Notes under the pieces: model-generated | The model's input: only the letters and a program-made list of their open reading frames with translations | Told to the model about the DNA's origin: nothing | Database searches by the model: none | Program-made: the position numbers and the translations under genes | Origin: UBA3210 sp002363635 | GTDB lineage: Bacteria; Bacillota_I; Bacilli_A; RFN20; CAG-449 | Assembly (NCBI GenBank): GCA_946641515.1 | Contig: CAMPBT010000001.1 | Location: 186,001 to 250,000 of the forward strand | Direction of reading: 5' to 3' | Length of the DNA stretch: 64,000 bases | Part shown: positions 41,685 through 49,969 of the stretch, in pieces | How positions within the stretch are numbered: the first letter of the stretch is position 1 | Layout: every line of letters starts with the position of its first letter

Positions 41685-43259
41685 ATGGGAAACGAATTAA
41701 ATAATAACGAATACATTATTGAATTAAATGATGTTAAAAAAAGATATGATGATTCAGAAGTCTATGCTGTAGAAAGCTTTAATTTAAAAATTAAAAAAGG
41801 TGAATTCGTAACTTTCCTTGGCCCTTCTGGATGTGGTAAAACTACTACTCTTAGAATGATTGCAGGTTTTGAAATGCCTACAGAAGGTCAGATCTTATTA
41901 GATGGACAAGATATTTCTTTACTGCCACCTTATAAAAGACCTATTAATACAGTCTTCCAAAGATATGCTTTATTCACACATTTAAACATTTATAAAAATA
42001 TCGCATTTGGTCTTCAATACAAAAGACTTCCTGATTTAAATAAACCTATCTTAAATAAAGATGGTTCACCTGTTCTTGATGAAGAAGGTAATCCAACTTA
42101 TAAGATGAGAAAATTAACTAGAGCAGAAATTGACGCTAAAGTTAAAAGAGCACTTAAGTTAGTTGACCTTGAAGGCTTTGAAAAAAGAGCAGTTTCCACT
42201 TTATCAGGCGGTCAACAACAACGTATTGCAATTGCTCGAGCAATAGTTAACGAACCAACAATCTTACTTCTTGATGAACCTTTAGGTGCTCTTGACTTAA
42301 AGATGAGAAAAGAAATGCAGCTCGAATTAAAAGAAATGCATAAGAAATTAGGTATTACATTTATCTATGTTACTCACGATCAAGAAGAAGCTTTAACAAT
42401 GTCAGATACTATCGTTGTTATGAGTGATGGTGAAATTCAACAAGTTGGTACTCCAAAAGAAATTTATGATGAACCAGTTAATGCATTCGTTGCAGACTTT
42501 ATTGGTGAATCATCAATTTATACAGGTACAGTCTTAAAAGACAATAAGATTAAATTCTTAGGTGCAACTTGGGCATCTGATCCTGCAGATGAAGGTAAGT
42601 TTAATAAAAACGAAAAAGTTGACGTTGTCATTAGACCAGAAGACGTTGAAATTACAAATAACGATGATGCAGTAGTTAAAGCAACTATTGTTTCAAAGAT
42701 TTTCAAAGGTATCCATTACGAATACATTATGATGGTTGGTAAAAATGAATTAATTTGCCAATCAACAAAAGAATATCATGAAGGTGATGTCGTTGGAATT
42801 TATGTTGAACCAACAAATATCCAAATCATGAAAAAACCATTTACATCTAACTATTTCGATGGACATATTACAAAGCATTACAACGTATCCTTTGCAGGTA
42901 TCCATCATAAATTTGATTTCTTAAAACTTTTCCCAGGATGCAAGCTTAATGAAGATGGCATCTTAGTAGATGAAAGAGGAGAAGTAAAAGATATTGAAGA
43001 TGTACAGGTAACTGTTGAAATTGGTTTTGATGATATGGAATTATCAGATAACCTTGATGCTTCACCAATCAATGGTGAAATCATTAATATGATTTATTTA
43101 GGTGACCACTACGAAGTTACAGTTTGGGATGATGAAAGTGAAGAAGAGTTCATCGTTAATACACCAGACTTATGGAACTTAAATGACCATGTTGCTTTAG
43201 TTATTAAAGAAGATGGTCTTGATGTCACATTAAAAGGTGGAGATAAGAAACATGCCTAG
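41685..43259 (+). CDS. potA: spermidine/putrescine ABC transporter ATPase, extended form
   Basis: 524 residues against about 350-380 usual. Walker A GPSGCGKTTT, Q-loop VFQRYALF, signature LSGGQQQR, Walker B ILLLDEPLGALD and switch VTHDQEEAL are intact. Two additions: an insert between the Q-loop and signature (LNKDGSPVLDEEGNPTYK) and a C-terminal region with a second TOBE-like part after residue 380. Powers PotBC import. Starts 17 bases after the regulator. Confidence 0.93.
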   Translation: MGNELNNNEYIIELNDVKKRYDDSEVYAVESFNLKIKKGEFVTFLGPSGCGKTTTLRMIAGFEMPTEGQILLDGQDISLLPPYKRPINTVFQRYALFTHLNIYKNIAFGLQYKRLPDLNKPILNKDGSPVLDEEGNPTYKMRKLTRAEIDAKVKRALKLVDLEGFEKRAVSTLSGGQQQRIAIARAIVNEPTILLLDEPLGALDLKMRKEMQLELKEMHKKLGITFIYVTHDQEEALTMSDTIVVMSDGEIQQVGTPKEIYDEPVNAFVADFIGESSIYTGTVLKDNKIKFLGATWASDPADEGKFNKNEKVDVVIRPEDVEITNNDDAVVKATIVSKIFKGIHYEYIMMVGKNELICQSTKEYHEGDVVGIYVEPTNIQIMKKPFTSNYFDGHITKHYNVSFAGIHHKFDFLKLFPGCKLNEDGILVDERGEVKDIEDVQVTVEIGFDDMELSDNLDASPINGEIINMIYLGDHYEVTVWDDESEEEFIVNTPDLWNLNDHVALVIKEDGLDVTLKGGDKKHA

Positions 43260-44082
43260 TTCACAAGGTCAGGCAGTTAAGAAGACTAAGAATCACGTAA
43301 GTGAACCAAGAAAAGCATTAACTATTCCTTATGCTGCATTCTTAGTACTCTTTGTTATTTTTCCTATCTTACTTATCTTCTTCTATGCTTTTACTGATAA
43401 ACAGGGCAATTTTACTCTACAAAACTTCCAAGATGTTTTTGCAGGAGATGCCTCTAATGCTACATTCAAAGTCATTGGTACTTCTTTAGGTGTAGCAGCA
43501 TTAACTACAGTAATTTGTATTATCCTTGCTTATCCTATTGCATATATTCTTGCAAATTCTAAATATAACAAAAATAAGATTGTAGTTTACTTATTCTTAT
43601 TACCTATGTGGATCAACTTTGTTATTAGAACTACTGCAACTAGAGATATGCTTCTATTAATTGGTATTGATTATCGTACAATGCCTTGGGTAACTTCAAT
43701 TATTGGTATGGTTTATAACTATTTACCATTTGCAATCTTACCTTTATATAACACAATGTTAAAACTTGACAAGAGTCAAATTGAAGCTGCAGCAGATTTA
43801 GGCGCAAATCCATTTGATGTCTTTGTTAAAACTATTATTCCTATGACAATTCCAGGAATTGTATCTGCAATTACTATGACTTTCATGCCAACAATGTCAT
43901 CATACGTCATTACAGATGCATTATCAGGAAGAACAATCACATTAATTGGTGGTTTAATTGAAAACAAATTCTTATTATCTCAGTTAAATGTTGGTTCAGT
44001 ATATGCAATCTTAATGCTTATCTTAATCGGTGCATCAGTTGTATTTGAAAGACATTTCACAGAACAAGGAGGTAAACGTTAA
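43252..44082 (+). CDS. potB: spermidine/putrescine ABC transporter permease PotB
   Basis: ATG at 43252 with GGTGGAG is preferred to GTG at 43237; it overlaps potA by 8 bases. 276 residues, six membrane segments and the EAAADLGANPFDVFVKTIIP loop that contacts the ATPase. Forms the channel with PotC. Confidence 0.93.
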   Translation: MPSSQGQAVKKTKNHVSEPRKALTIPYAAFLVLFVIFPILLIFFYAFTDKQGNFTLQNFQDVFAGDASNATFKVIGTSLGVAALTTVICIILAYPIAYILANSKYNKNKIVVYLFLLPMWINFVIRTTATRDMLLLIGIDYRTMPWVTSIIGMVYNYLPFAILPLYNTMLKLDKSQIEAAADLGANPFDVFVKTIIPMTIPGIVSAITMTFMPTMSSYVITDALSGRTITLIGGLIENKFLLSQLNVGSVYAILMLILIGASVVFERHFTEQGGKR

Positions 44083-45005
44083 TGAATAAACAAAATTTAA
44101 ACGTTAATGAAAATAACGATTTACTTCTTAAAAAGAATAAAGTAGTTAACTATACTGCTGATGAAACTAATGCTTTATTAGTAAAGAAAGAAAATAGAGC
44201 AAAACGTAAAAAATTCGGTGCTTTATTCTTTGTATGGTTTATGTTAATCCTTCTTTATTTACCAATTGTATATTTAGTAGTCTATTCATTTACAGACGCT
44301 AAAGTCGTTGGCCAATGGACTGGATTTGGTGTTAAATCATACACATTATTATTTAATCCAAAAAATAAAGACTCATTAAAATTATGGGAAGCAACTTGGA
44401 ATACTATTTGGGTTGCAGCGTTATCTTCTGTTTTATCAACAATACTTGGCACATTAGGTGCAGTTGGTATGCATTTCTTAGGTAAGAAACTTAAGACTGC
44501 TATGAATGTTGCAACACAAATTCCTATCGTTAATGCTGAAATTGTTATGGCGTTATCACTTGTAATTTTATTTGTCTTCTTAGGATTACCTACAAGTGCA
44601 TTTTCTCTTATTATTGGACACATGGTCTTAACTATTCCATTTGTCGTTATCAATGTTCAACCTAAGCTTGAACAAATGGATCCATCTTTATATGAAGCTG
44701 CTCTTGATTTAGGAGCAACAAGAAAAGATGCATTCTTCAAAGTTATGATTCCAGATATCTTACCAGGTATCTTATCTGGCTTTATGATTTCTTTAACATT
44801 ATCACTTGATGATTATGTTATTACAGAATTTACTAAGCCAACATCATCAAACTTTAATACTATTTCTACTTATGTCCAAAGTACTTTAGCAAAGGGAAAT
44901 ATTCCAATTCAACTAAAGGCATTCTCAACAATCTTATTCTTATTCATTGTTGCAGCAATGATTGGATATTCAGTTTACAACTACAAACAATCTAAAAAAA
45001 TCTAA
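44082..45005 (+). CDS. potC: spermidine/putrescine ABC transporter permease PotC
   Basis: 307 residues with a hydrophilic N-terminal extension of about 45 residues before the first helix, then six helices and the EAALDLGATRKDAFFKVMIP ATPase-contact loop. It shares one base with the potB stop (TAATG). A GGAGG ribosome site lies inside potB. Confidence 0.93.
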   Translation: MNKQNLNVNENNDLLLKKNKVVNYTADETNALLVKKENRAKRKKFGALFFVWFMLILLYLPIVYLVVYSFTDAKVVGQWTGFGVKSYTLLFNPKNKDSLKLWEATWNTIWVAALSSVLSTILGTLGAVGMHFLGKKLKTAMNVATQIPIVNAEIVMALSLVILFVFLGLPTSAFSLIIGHMVLTIPFVVINVQPKLEQMDPSLYEAALDLGATRKDAFFKVMIPDILPGILSGFMISLTLSLDDYVITEFTKPTSSNFNTISTYVQSTLAKGNIPIQLKAFSTILFLFIVAAMIGYSVYNYKQSKKI

Positions 45006-45032
45006 TTAATTTTCTTATTTACGGAGGGACAA

Positions 45033-46376
45033 ATGAAAAAAATTAATTTATTAATTGCAGCAGGTGCTGCTTTAGCTTCAATGGGAAGTTTAGTTTCATG
45101 TGGATCAAGCGCTGATGTAACTATTACAGTTTACAATGCTGAAGACTACATTTATGAAGCAACAGACGATGACGGAAATCAAATTGATGGAGAAAAATCA
45201 ACTATTGAAGGCTTCCAAGATTGGTACTATGAACAAACAGGTAAAACTATCGAAGTAAATTACCAAACATTCTCAACTATCGAAGAAATGTATTCTAAAA
45301 TTAAAGCAGGATCAATTAAGGCTGACTTAGTTTGTCCTTCAGACTACATGATTCAAAAGATGCAAAGAGAAGGTATGCTTGAATCATTTGGCTATGACTC
45401 AACAACAGATAAATATGGAGAGGATTTACAAAACGTAAATGACAATTTATCTCCATACATCAAAGATTTATTCAAGAAGAATTCTTTCTCAGATTATGCT
45501 GTTCCATATTTCTGGGGAACAATGGGTTATACATATAATCCAGAAAAAGTCGATACAGACAAAATTAATTCTTGGGAATTCCAGTGGAATCCAGTAGCAC
45601 AAGATGGTACATCACTTGCAAATATGATTTCAGTCAAAGATTCAGTTAGAGATACATATTTTACAGCAGTAATGCACGTTTATCATAACGAATTAATGAC
45701 ATTAAAAAATAAATTTGATGCAGGAACATTATCTGCAACAGAATACAATGATAGTTTAAGTGAAATCTTTAATAGAGTTGATTCAGAAACATTAACTAAA
45801 GCAAAAGCAGCTTTACTTGATTTAAAGAAAAAAGCAATTCTTGAAGTTGATGAAGGTAAATCTGATATCGTTAAAGGTATCTTAGTATCTAACTTAGCTT
45901 GGTCAGGTGACGCAGTCTATGCTATGGATACAGCAGAAGAATCAGAAGTTTATTTAAATTACACAATTCCTCAAGAAGGTTCAAACGTTTGGTTTGATGG
46001 TTGGTGTATGCCAAAAGGTTCTAACGTTGAAGCATCTAAAGCTTTCGTTAACTACTTATCTCTTCCAGAAGTTGCTGCTAAGAACATGGAAGCAACAGGT
46101 TATACTTCTCCTCTTGCATGTGATGCAATCTGGGATTTAGTCAATGATTTATATGCAGCAGAAGAAGGTGCAACAGAAGTTGATGAAGTTGACTTATCAT
46201 ACTTCTTTGGTGAAGACCATAAGATTAATGTCTTAACTGAAGAAAGAGGAAGACAATTTGATGCTCAATATCCAGATGAAAATACAATTGCAAGATGCGC
46301 AGTCATGAAAGACTTTGGCGATGAAGCAACTGAAGCTTTACATAGTATGTGGGGCGAATTCAAAGCTGGTAACTAG
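45033..46376 (+). CDS. potD: polyamine ABC transporter substrate-binding lipoprotein, copy 2
   Basis: 447 residues, lipobox GSLVSC, strand TVYNAEDYIY and the same DDDGNQIDGEKS insertion as copy 1. PYFWGTMGYTYNPE and LAWSGDAVYAMD match copy 1; overall more than half of the residues look identical. Last gene of the pot operon, 27 bases after potC with GGAGGG. Two receptors for one transporter suggest two ligands or affinities. Confidence 0.92.
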   Translation: MKKINLLIAAGAALASMGSLVSCGSSADVTITVYNAEDYIYEATDDDGNQIDGEKSTIEGFQDWYYEQTGKTIEVNYQTFSTIEEMYSKIKAGSIKADLVCPSDYMIQKMQREGMLESFGYDSTTDKYGEDLQNVNDNLSPYIKDLFKKNSFSDYAVPYFWGTMGYTYNPEKVDTDKINSWEFQWNPVAQDGTSLANMISVKDSVRDTYFTAVMHVYHNELMTLKNKFDAGTLSATEYNDSLSEIFNRVDSETLTKAKAALLDLKKKAILEVDEGKSDIVKGILVSNLAWSGDAVYAMDTAEESEVYLNYTIPQEGSNVWFDGWCMPKGSNVEASKAFVNYLSLPEVAAKNMEATGYTSPLACDAIWDLVNDLYAAEEGATEVDEVDLSYFFGEDHKINVLTEERGRQFDAQYPDENTIARCAVMKDFGDEATEALHSMWGEFKAGN

Positions 46377-46394
46377 TTTAAAATTACACTTATT

Positions 46395-46422
46395 AGAGGC
46401 TCAAAAATGAGTCTCTTTTCTT
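46395..46422 (+). terminator. terminator of the pot operon
   Basis: AGAGGCTC, 6 bases, GAGTCTCT and T-rich tail. Confidence 0.85.
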
Positions 46423-46517
46423 TTATTAAATCTAGACTTTATAATATTTTAAATATTATATAAAAAACAATTGCGTTTTTTTAAAATTAATTCTATTCTT
46501 CTTTATGGTAAGATAAA

Positions 46518-47126
46518 ATGTGGAACTTAATTGCTAGTAGCTTTCAAAATTTAACACCTATATTATGGGCAGGACAAATACTTGGATTAATTGGATTTAT
46601 CCTTAGTATTTTCTCCTATTTAGTTAAGAAGAAAAACTTCTTAATTTTAATCTCAATAGCTTTTGTCTTTATTATTTTAGATCAAGCTTTTGCAGGCCTT
46701 TGGGCGGGAATGATTGTTACTATCACCGGTATTACTAGAAATTTAATTATGTTATATTTCTTAGTTAAATACGATAAGGAAGCTCCTACTTACATTATGT
46801 ATATTACACTTGGTGCAATGGTTATTGCAGAAGGCGTTTATATGGGCTTAACAGACTCGTTTGGTAAATGGGATAACTATTTGTTACCAGGACTAGTAAT
46901 CGCGACTACATTTACTCAAAACTGTAGAAATGAATACGTTGTTAAAATTGGTTCTACTTTATATGAAGCTGGAGCCTTAGTATATTACATTATTTATCAA
47001 TTACCATTTTCTATCTTTAGAGAAGTCTGCTTAGTTATCGCATGTTTAGTTGGTATAGTCTTACTTGCCATTAAACAACATAAAGAAAAAAGTGAAGTTA
47101 AAAAACATATTGTTCCTGCTCATTAG
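46518..47126 (+). CDS. YgjV-family inner membrane protein
   Basis: 202 residues with about six hydrophobic segments. The start GQILGLIGFILSIFSYLVKKKN and the ITGITRNLIMLYFL segment match the YgjV membrane family, whose function is not known. No ribosome site; TGGTAAGAT, an extended -10, ends four bases before ATG at 46518, so the mRNA may have almost no leader. It stands alone and the stop codon is in its terminator. Confidence 0.75.
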   Translation: MWNLIASSFQNLTPILWAGQILGLIGFILSIFSYLVKKKNFLILISIAFVFIILDQAFAGLWAGMIVTITGITRNLIMLYFLVKYDKEAPTYIMYITLGAMVIAEGVYMGLTDSFGKWDNYLLPGLVIATTFTQNCRNEYVVKIGSTLYEAGALVYYIIYQLPFSIFREVCLVIACLVGIVLLAIKQHKEKSEVKKHIVPAH

Positions 47127-47141
47127 AGTAGGAACTTTTTT
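47112..47141 (+). terminator. terminator of the YgjV-like gene
   Basis: GTTCCTGCTC-ATTA-GAGTAGGAAC and six T; it includes the stop codon. Confidence 0.92.
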
Positions 47142-47333
47142 AGATTTTGTAGAGTCTTAAGAGTCCTAGATGTTAATAAAAATTAAACATAGAAGTTAAA
47201 ATTGGCTAGACTTTTTAATTCATAATTATATCTATAAAATATTTTAAATAATGTAACAAAATATTTTTACTTGTAAAAACTAATTGACTATATTTTATTT
47301 GTGAATTGAAAATCATTTTACAGGGGGGTAAAT

Positions 47334-47531
47334 ATGAAAAAGAGTACATATATATTAATTCTTATTGGAATGATATTCTTAGATTTTGTATTATTTTTTG
47401 TTGATGGAATTGGTGACGCTAATTTTGGTGAGTATACACTTTTTATAAGTGCAATTTTTGCAGAGATTTCTATTTACTCAACTCTAATAATTTTTGAAAT
47501 TAAAAATGGTGGAAAAGATAAAGAAAAATAA
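47334..47531 (+). CDS. small two-helix membrane protein
   Basis: 65 residues with hydrophobic segments at about 5-25 and 32-54 and a basic tail. A very strong ribosome site (AGGGGGGT) lies 6 bases before ATG. No family is recognised. Followed by a terminator hairpin. Confidence 0.6.
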   Translation: MKKSTYILILIGMIFLDFVLFFVDGIGDANFGEYTLFISAIFAEISIYSTLIIFEIKNGGKDKEK

Positions 47532-47600
47532 TCTCAATATTAAAACCACTTATAACATTATTAGTGTTTAGTTTTGATGTGAATATAAAAAGTTAAGAAA

Positions 47601-47626
47601 CTCTTCGTTATTATGAAGAGATTTTT
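47601..47626 (+). terminator. intrinsic terminator
   Basis: CTCTTC, 8 bases, GAAGAG, then ATTTTTT. Confidence 0.75.
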
Positions 47627-47654
47627 TGATTGATTTATTTTGTGATTATAAGTA

Positions 47655-47680
47655 CAAAAAAACCAGTCAAATGACTGGTT
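47655..47680 (-). terminator. terminator of tRNA-Gly copy 1
   Basis: On the minus strand AACCAGTCA/TGACTGGTT followed by seven T. Confidence 0.88.
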
Positions 47681-47691
47681 GAATGATTTAA

Positions 47692-47765
47692 TGGAGCGAG
47701 CGACGAGAATCGAACTCGCATAGCAACCTTGGCAAGGTTGTGTTCTACCACTGAACTACGCTCGC
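47692..47765 (-). tRNA. tRNA-Gly (GCC), copy 1
   Basis: 74 nt including encoded CCA. Acceptor GCGAGCG pairs with CGCTCGC; the D arm contains AGTGGTA; anticodon loop TTGCCAA gives GCC; T loop TTCGATT. Identical to copy 2. Confidence 0.97.
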
Positions 47766-47783
47766 ATGTCTCAAGCAAGATAT

Positions 47784-47812
47784 ATATTAATAGAAATTGA
47801 TTTATAAATCAA
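47784..47812 (-). promoter_or_regulatory. promoter of tRNA-Gly copy 1
   Basis: Minus strand TTGATT (47807-47812), 17 bases, TAATAT (47784-47789). Confidence 0.75.
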
Positions 47813-47871
47813 GCACTTTTATAAACTTTTTTAAAAATAATTTTCGGCTTAAAATAGGGGAATTTTTGTAC

Positions 47872-47896
47872 AAAAAAACCAGTCAAATTGACTGGT
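47872..47896 (-). terminator. terminator of tRNA-Gly copy 2
   Basis: Minus strand ACCAGTCA/TGACTGGT with T run. Confidence 0.85.
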
Positions 47897-47907
47897 GAAT
47901 AATTAGA

Positions 47908-47981
47908 TGGAGCGAGCGACGAGAATCGAACTCGCATAGCAACCTTGGCAAGGTTGTGTTCTACCACTGAACTACGCTCGC
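47908..47981 (-). tRNA. tRNA-Gly (GCC), copy 2
   Basis: Same 74-nt sequence as copy 1, 216 bases away, with its own promoter and terminator, so the whole transcription unit has been duplicated in tandem. Confidence 0.97.
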
Positions 47982-47999
47982 ATCTCTCAAGCAAGATTA

Positions 48000-48028
48000 A
48001 TATTAAAGGAAATGTAACTATAAATCAA
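48000..48028 (-). promoter_or_regulatory. promoter of tRNA-Gly copy 2
   Basis: Minus strand TTGATT (48023-48028), 17 bases, TAATAT (48000-48005). Confidence 0.75.
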
Positions 48029-48089
48029 GCATAATTTTAAAAATTTTTTAATAATTTTTTTATGATTATTTTTGAGAGCATTTAACTAA

Positions 48090-48971
48090 TTAAATAAGAG
48101 AGAAAATTAAGTAAATTAATGCAATATGTAGAGGGAAGAATAAGTAGTTTCCATATTTAAACCATGTCGCATTATATCCACGCTTACCAGAATATAAAGT
48201 AAGAGGGATTAAACTTAATAATGCATATAACTCAAACTGTGCATCATTAATGAAAAGATTAGTACCATTCCATAGTAATGATGTATTAAAGAAGACGATT
48301 AATAACGCAAAGATTATGAATAATAATGCTGATATTAATTTTCTTGCTAAGAATTCATAATTATCTATCAGAAGATCTTTATCTAAACCTGTGTTTTTTG
48401 ATAAGACATTAATAAATACTTTTGCAAGTAAATAAGAGATATAAAATAGGATGATCAAGGTAATACCATATAAGTCATATTCTATATTTACTGGTAAATA
48501 ATTTAATGCAGATAATATTGAAATAATAAGCGGAATAAGTGATATAGGTTTTAGCCATTTATTTTGTTGGTTTAAGAAATAAATACATGATGCTCCTAAT
48601 GCTAAAGCTGTAATAGGGCTACATTCATATATAAAGGTATTGTTAGTTATTAAAGTAAATAGTCCGTATCCTATATCTATAATAAAAGAGAATATAAATA
48701 ATCTTATGACATATAGCCATGATTTACGTGAATGTAAGATACCTTCAATGATTAAGAAAGCGTAAATAGGAAAAGCAATTCTTCCAATTGCTCTTAAAGC
48801 ATAATAAATATTGTAATTAAATAATGCTCTAGGAGAATTTCCAACTTTATTAAGCATCATGGCAGTTGCACCAATATGGTCAACTACCATAGTAATTAGG
48901 CCAATAATCTTAAGCCAAAATGATGATAATAAATTAGGAAACTTAACTGATGAAGAATTATTATCCTCCAT
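48090..48971 (-). CDS. TraX-family membrane protein
   Basis: 293 residues, about eight membrane segments. The motif LKIIGLITMVVDHIGA near the N-terminus, RAIGRIAFPIYAFLIIEG and YSGKRGYNATWFKYGNYLFF near the C-terminus are typical of the TraX family, named for an F-plasmid pilin acetylase and common in chromosomes of Firmicutes as a putative acyltransferase. Here it is unlikely to be conjugative. It shares one base with the upstream protease gene. Confidence 0.88.
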   Translation of the reverse strand: MEDNNSSSVKFPNLLSSFWLKIIGLITMVVDHIGATAMMLNKVGNSPRALFNYNIYYALRAIGRIAFPIYAFLIIEGILHSRKSWLYVIRLFIFSFIIDIGYGLFTLITNNTFIYECSPITALALGASCIYFLNQQNKWLKPISLIPLIISILSALNYLPVNIEYDLYGITLIILFYISYLLAKVFINVLSKNTGLDKDLLIDNYEFLARKLISALLFIIFALLIVFFNTSLLWNGTNLFINDAQFELYALLSLIPLTLYSGKRGYNATWFKYGNYLFFPLHIALIYLIFSLI

Positions 48972-49873
48972 TATTCATTACCTCCCATGATTAATTGAGC
49001 GACCCCAATCATTGACCATAAGTTATTTAATGTATGTGCCATCCAAGATGAGACAATTGAATCGTTGTAATAATAAGCTAGAGATAAAATAACACCTGCA
49101 CCAATATAATTAGGTAAGTTAATTAATTCAACCTTTAATGCTTGTAATGTTTCTTCAGTAGGTGAAGTTAAGTGTGCTTTAACTGCACCAAAATCAAAAT
49201 GGATTAAACCAAAGACAACTGCAGTGACAATTAGCGCAATAATAGGCATAATTTTTTTGCCTTTTTCTGATTTACCTAATGAAGCAATACCTCCAAATAA
49301 GGCAAATCTATATGTTAATTCTTCGCAAACTGGTGCAAGAATAACTGAAACAACAAAAATGCTAAAGAAATTGCCTTTTGCCATTTCAACTAATGAGCTT
49401 TGATTATCGTTAGAACCTACGCTTCCAAAGATCATTGTAGTAATTACGTTGTATGCAATTTGCCAAACAAGTAAAGCAATTCCAAAATATATACCTTTTA
49501 CATATGATGAAGCTTTATCATATCCTTTAAAGACTTTCTTTAATCTTTCGACAAGATTTGGAGAAATAACTGCAAAGATGATAGAGATAAATAATAGTAA
49601 GTATGCAATTAATTGATATGTAGAATTGATTTTATAATATCCTGCAGCATCTTCTGTGATTTTAGGTACATTTACCCCAAATAAATTACCTAGTATAACT
49701 ACTAATGTAAAGATGATAGAAAGACCAATTGAGCCTACTACAAAGACTAAAATTGCTCTTAAAACATTAACTTTAACAAATCCCCATTTGCCTGTTTCTT
49801 GGCTTTCTTCGTTTTTAGGAGAAGATGTATCTACTTCATCCTTAACATAGTTTTCATTGTTTTCTATTTTCAT
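48971..49873 (-). CDS. CPBP-family intramembrane metalloprotease
   Basis: 300 residues with a hydrophilic N-terminal 30 residues and about eight helices. The CPBP (CAAX protease/bacteriocin-processing) motifs are present: CEELTYRFALFG (EExxxR), FGLIHFDFG (second histidine motif) and the C-terminal WMAHTLNN. Such proteins act in maturation or self-protection; the substrate is unknown. GGGAGG ribosome site. Operon with the TraX-like gene. Confidence 0.88.
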   Translation of the reverse strand: MKIENNENYVKDEVDTSSPKNEESQETGKWGFVKVNVLRAILVFVVGSIGLSIIFTLVVILGNLFGVNVPKITEDAAGYYKINSTYQLIAYLLLFISIIFAVISPNLVERLKKVFKGYDKASSYVKGIYFGIALLVWQIAYNVITTMIFGSVGSNDNQSSLVEMAKGNFFSIFVVSVILAPVCEELTYRFALFGGIASLGKSEKGKKIMPIIALIVTAVVFGLIHFDFGAVKAHLTSPTEETLQALKVELINLPNYIGAGVILSLAYYYNDSIVSSWMAHTLNNLWSMIGVAQLIMGGNE

Positions 49874-49969
49874 ATTGCCTCCCTTTATGTTATTATAAGT
49901 ATAACTTATAAAGATTATATGATAATGAATTGGGGGATTTCAATAAATCTTGTAAGATGAGGTAAGCTT

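Noticed and set aside
47655..47896. The repeated CCAGTCA...TGACTGG blocks as a CRISPR-like or mobile repeat.
   Set aside because: There are only two copies, each a tRNA terminator, explained by tandem duplication of the tRNA unit.
47809..47994. A 61-codon open frame on the minus strand.
   Set aside because: It runs through the second tRNA-Gly gene and its terminator and has no ribosome site.
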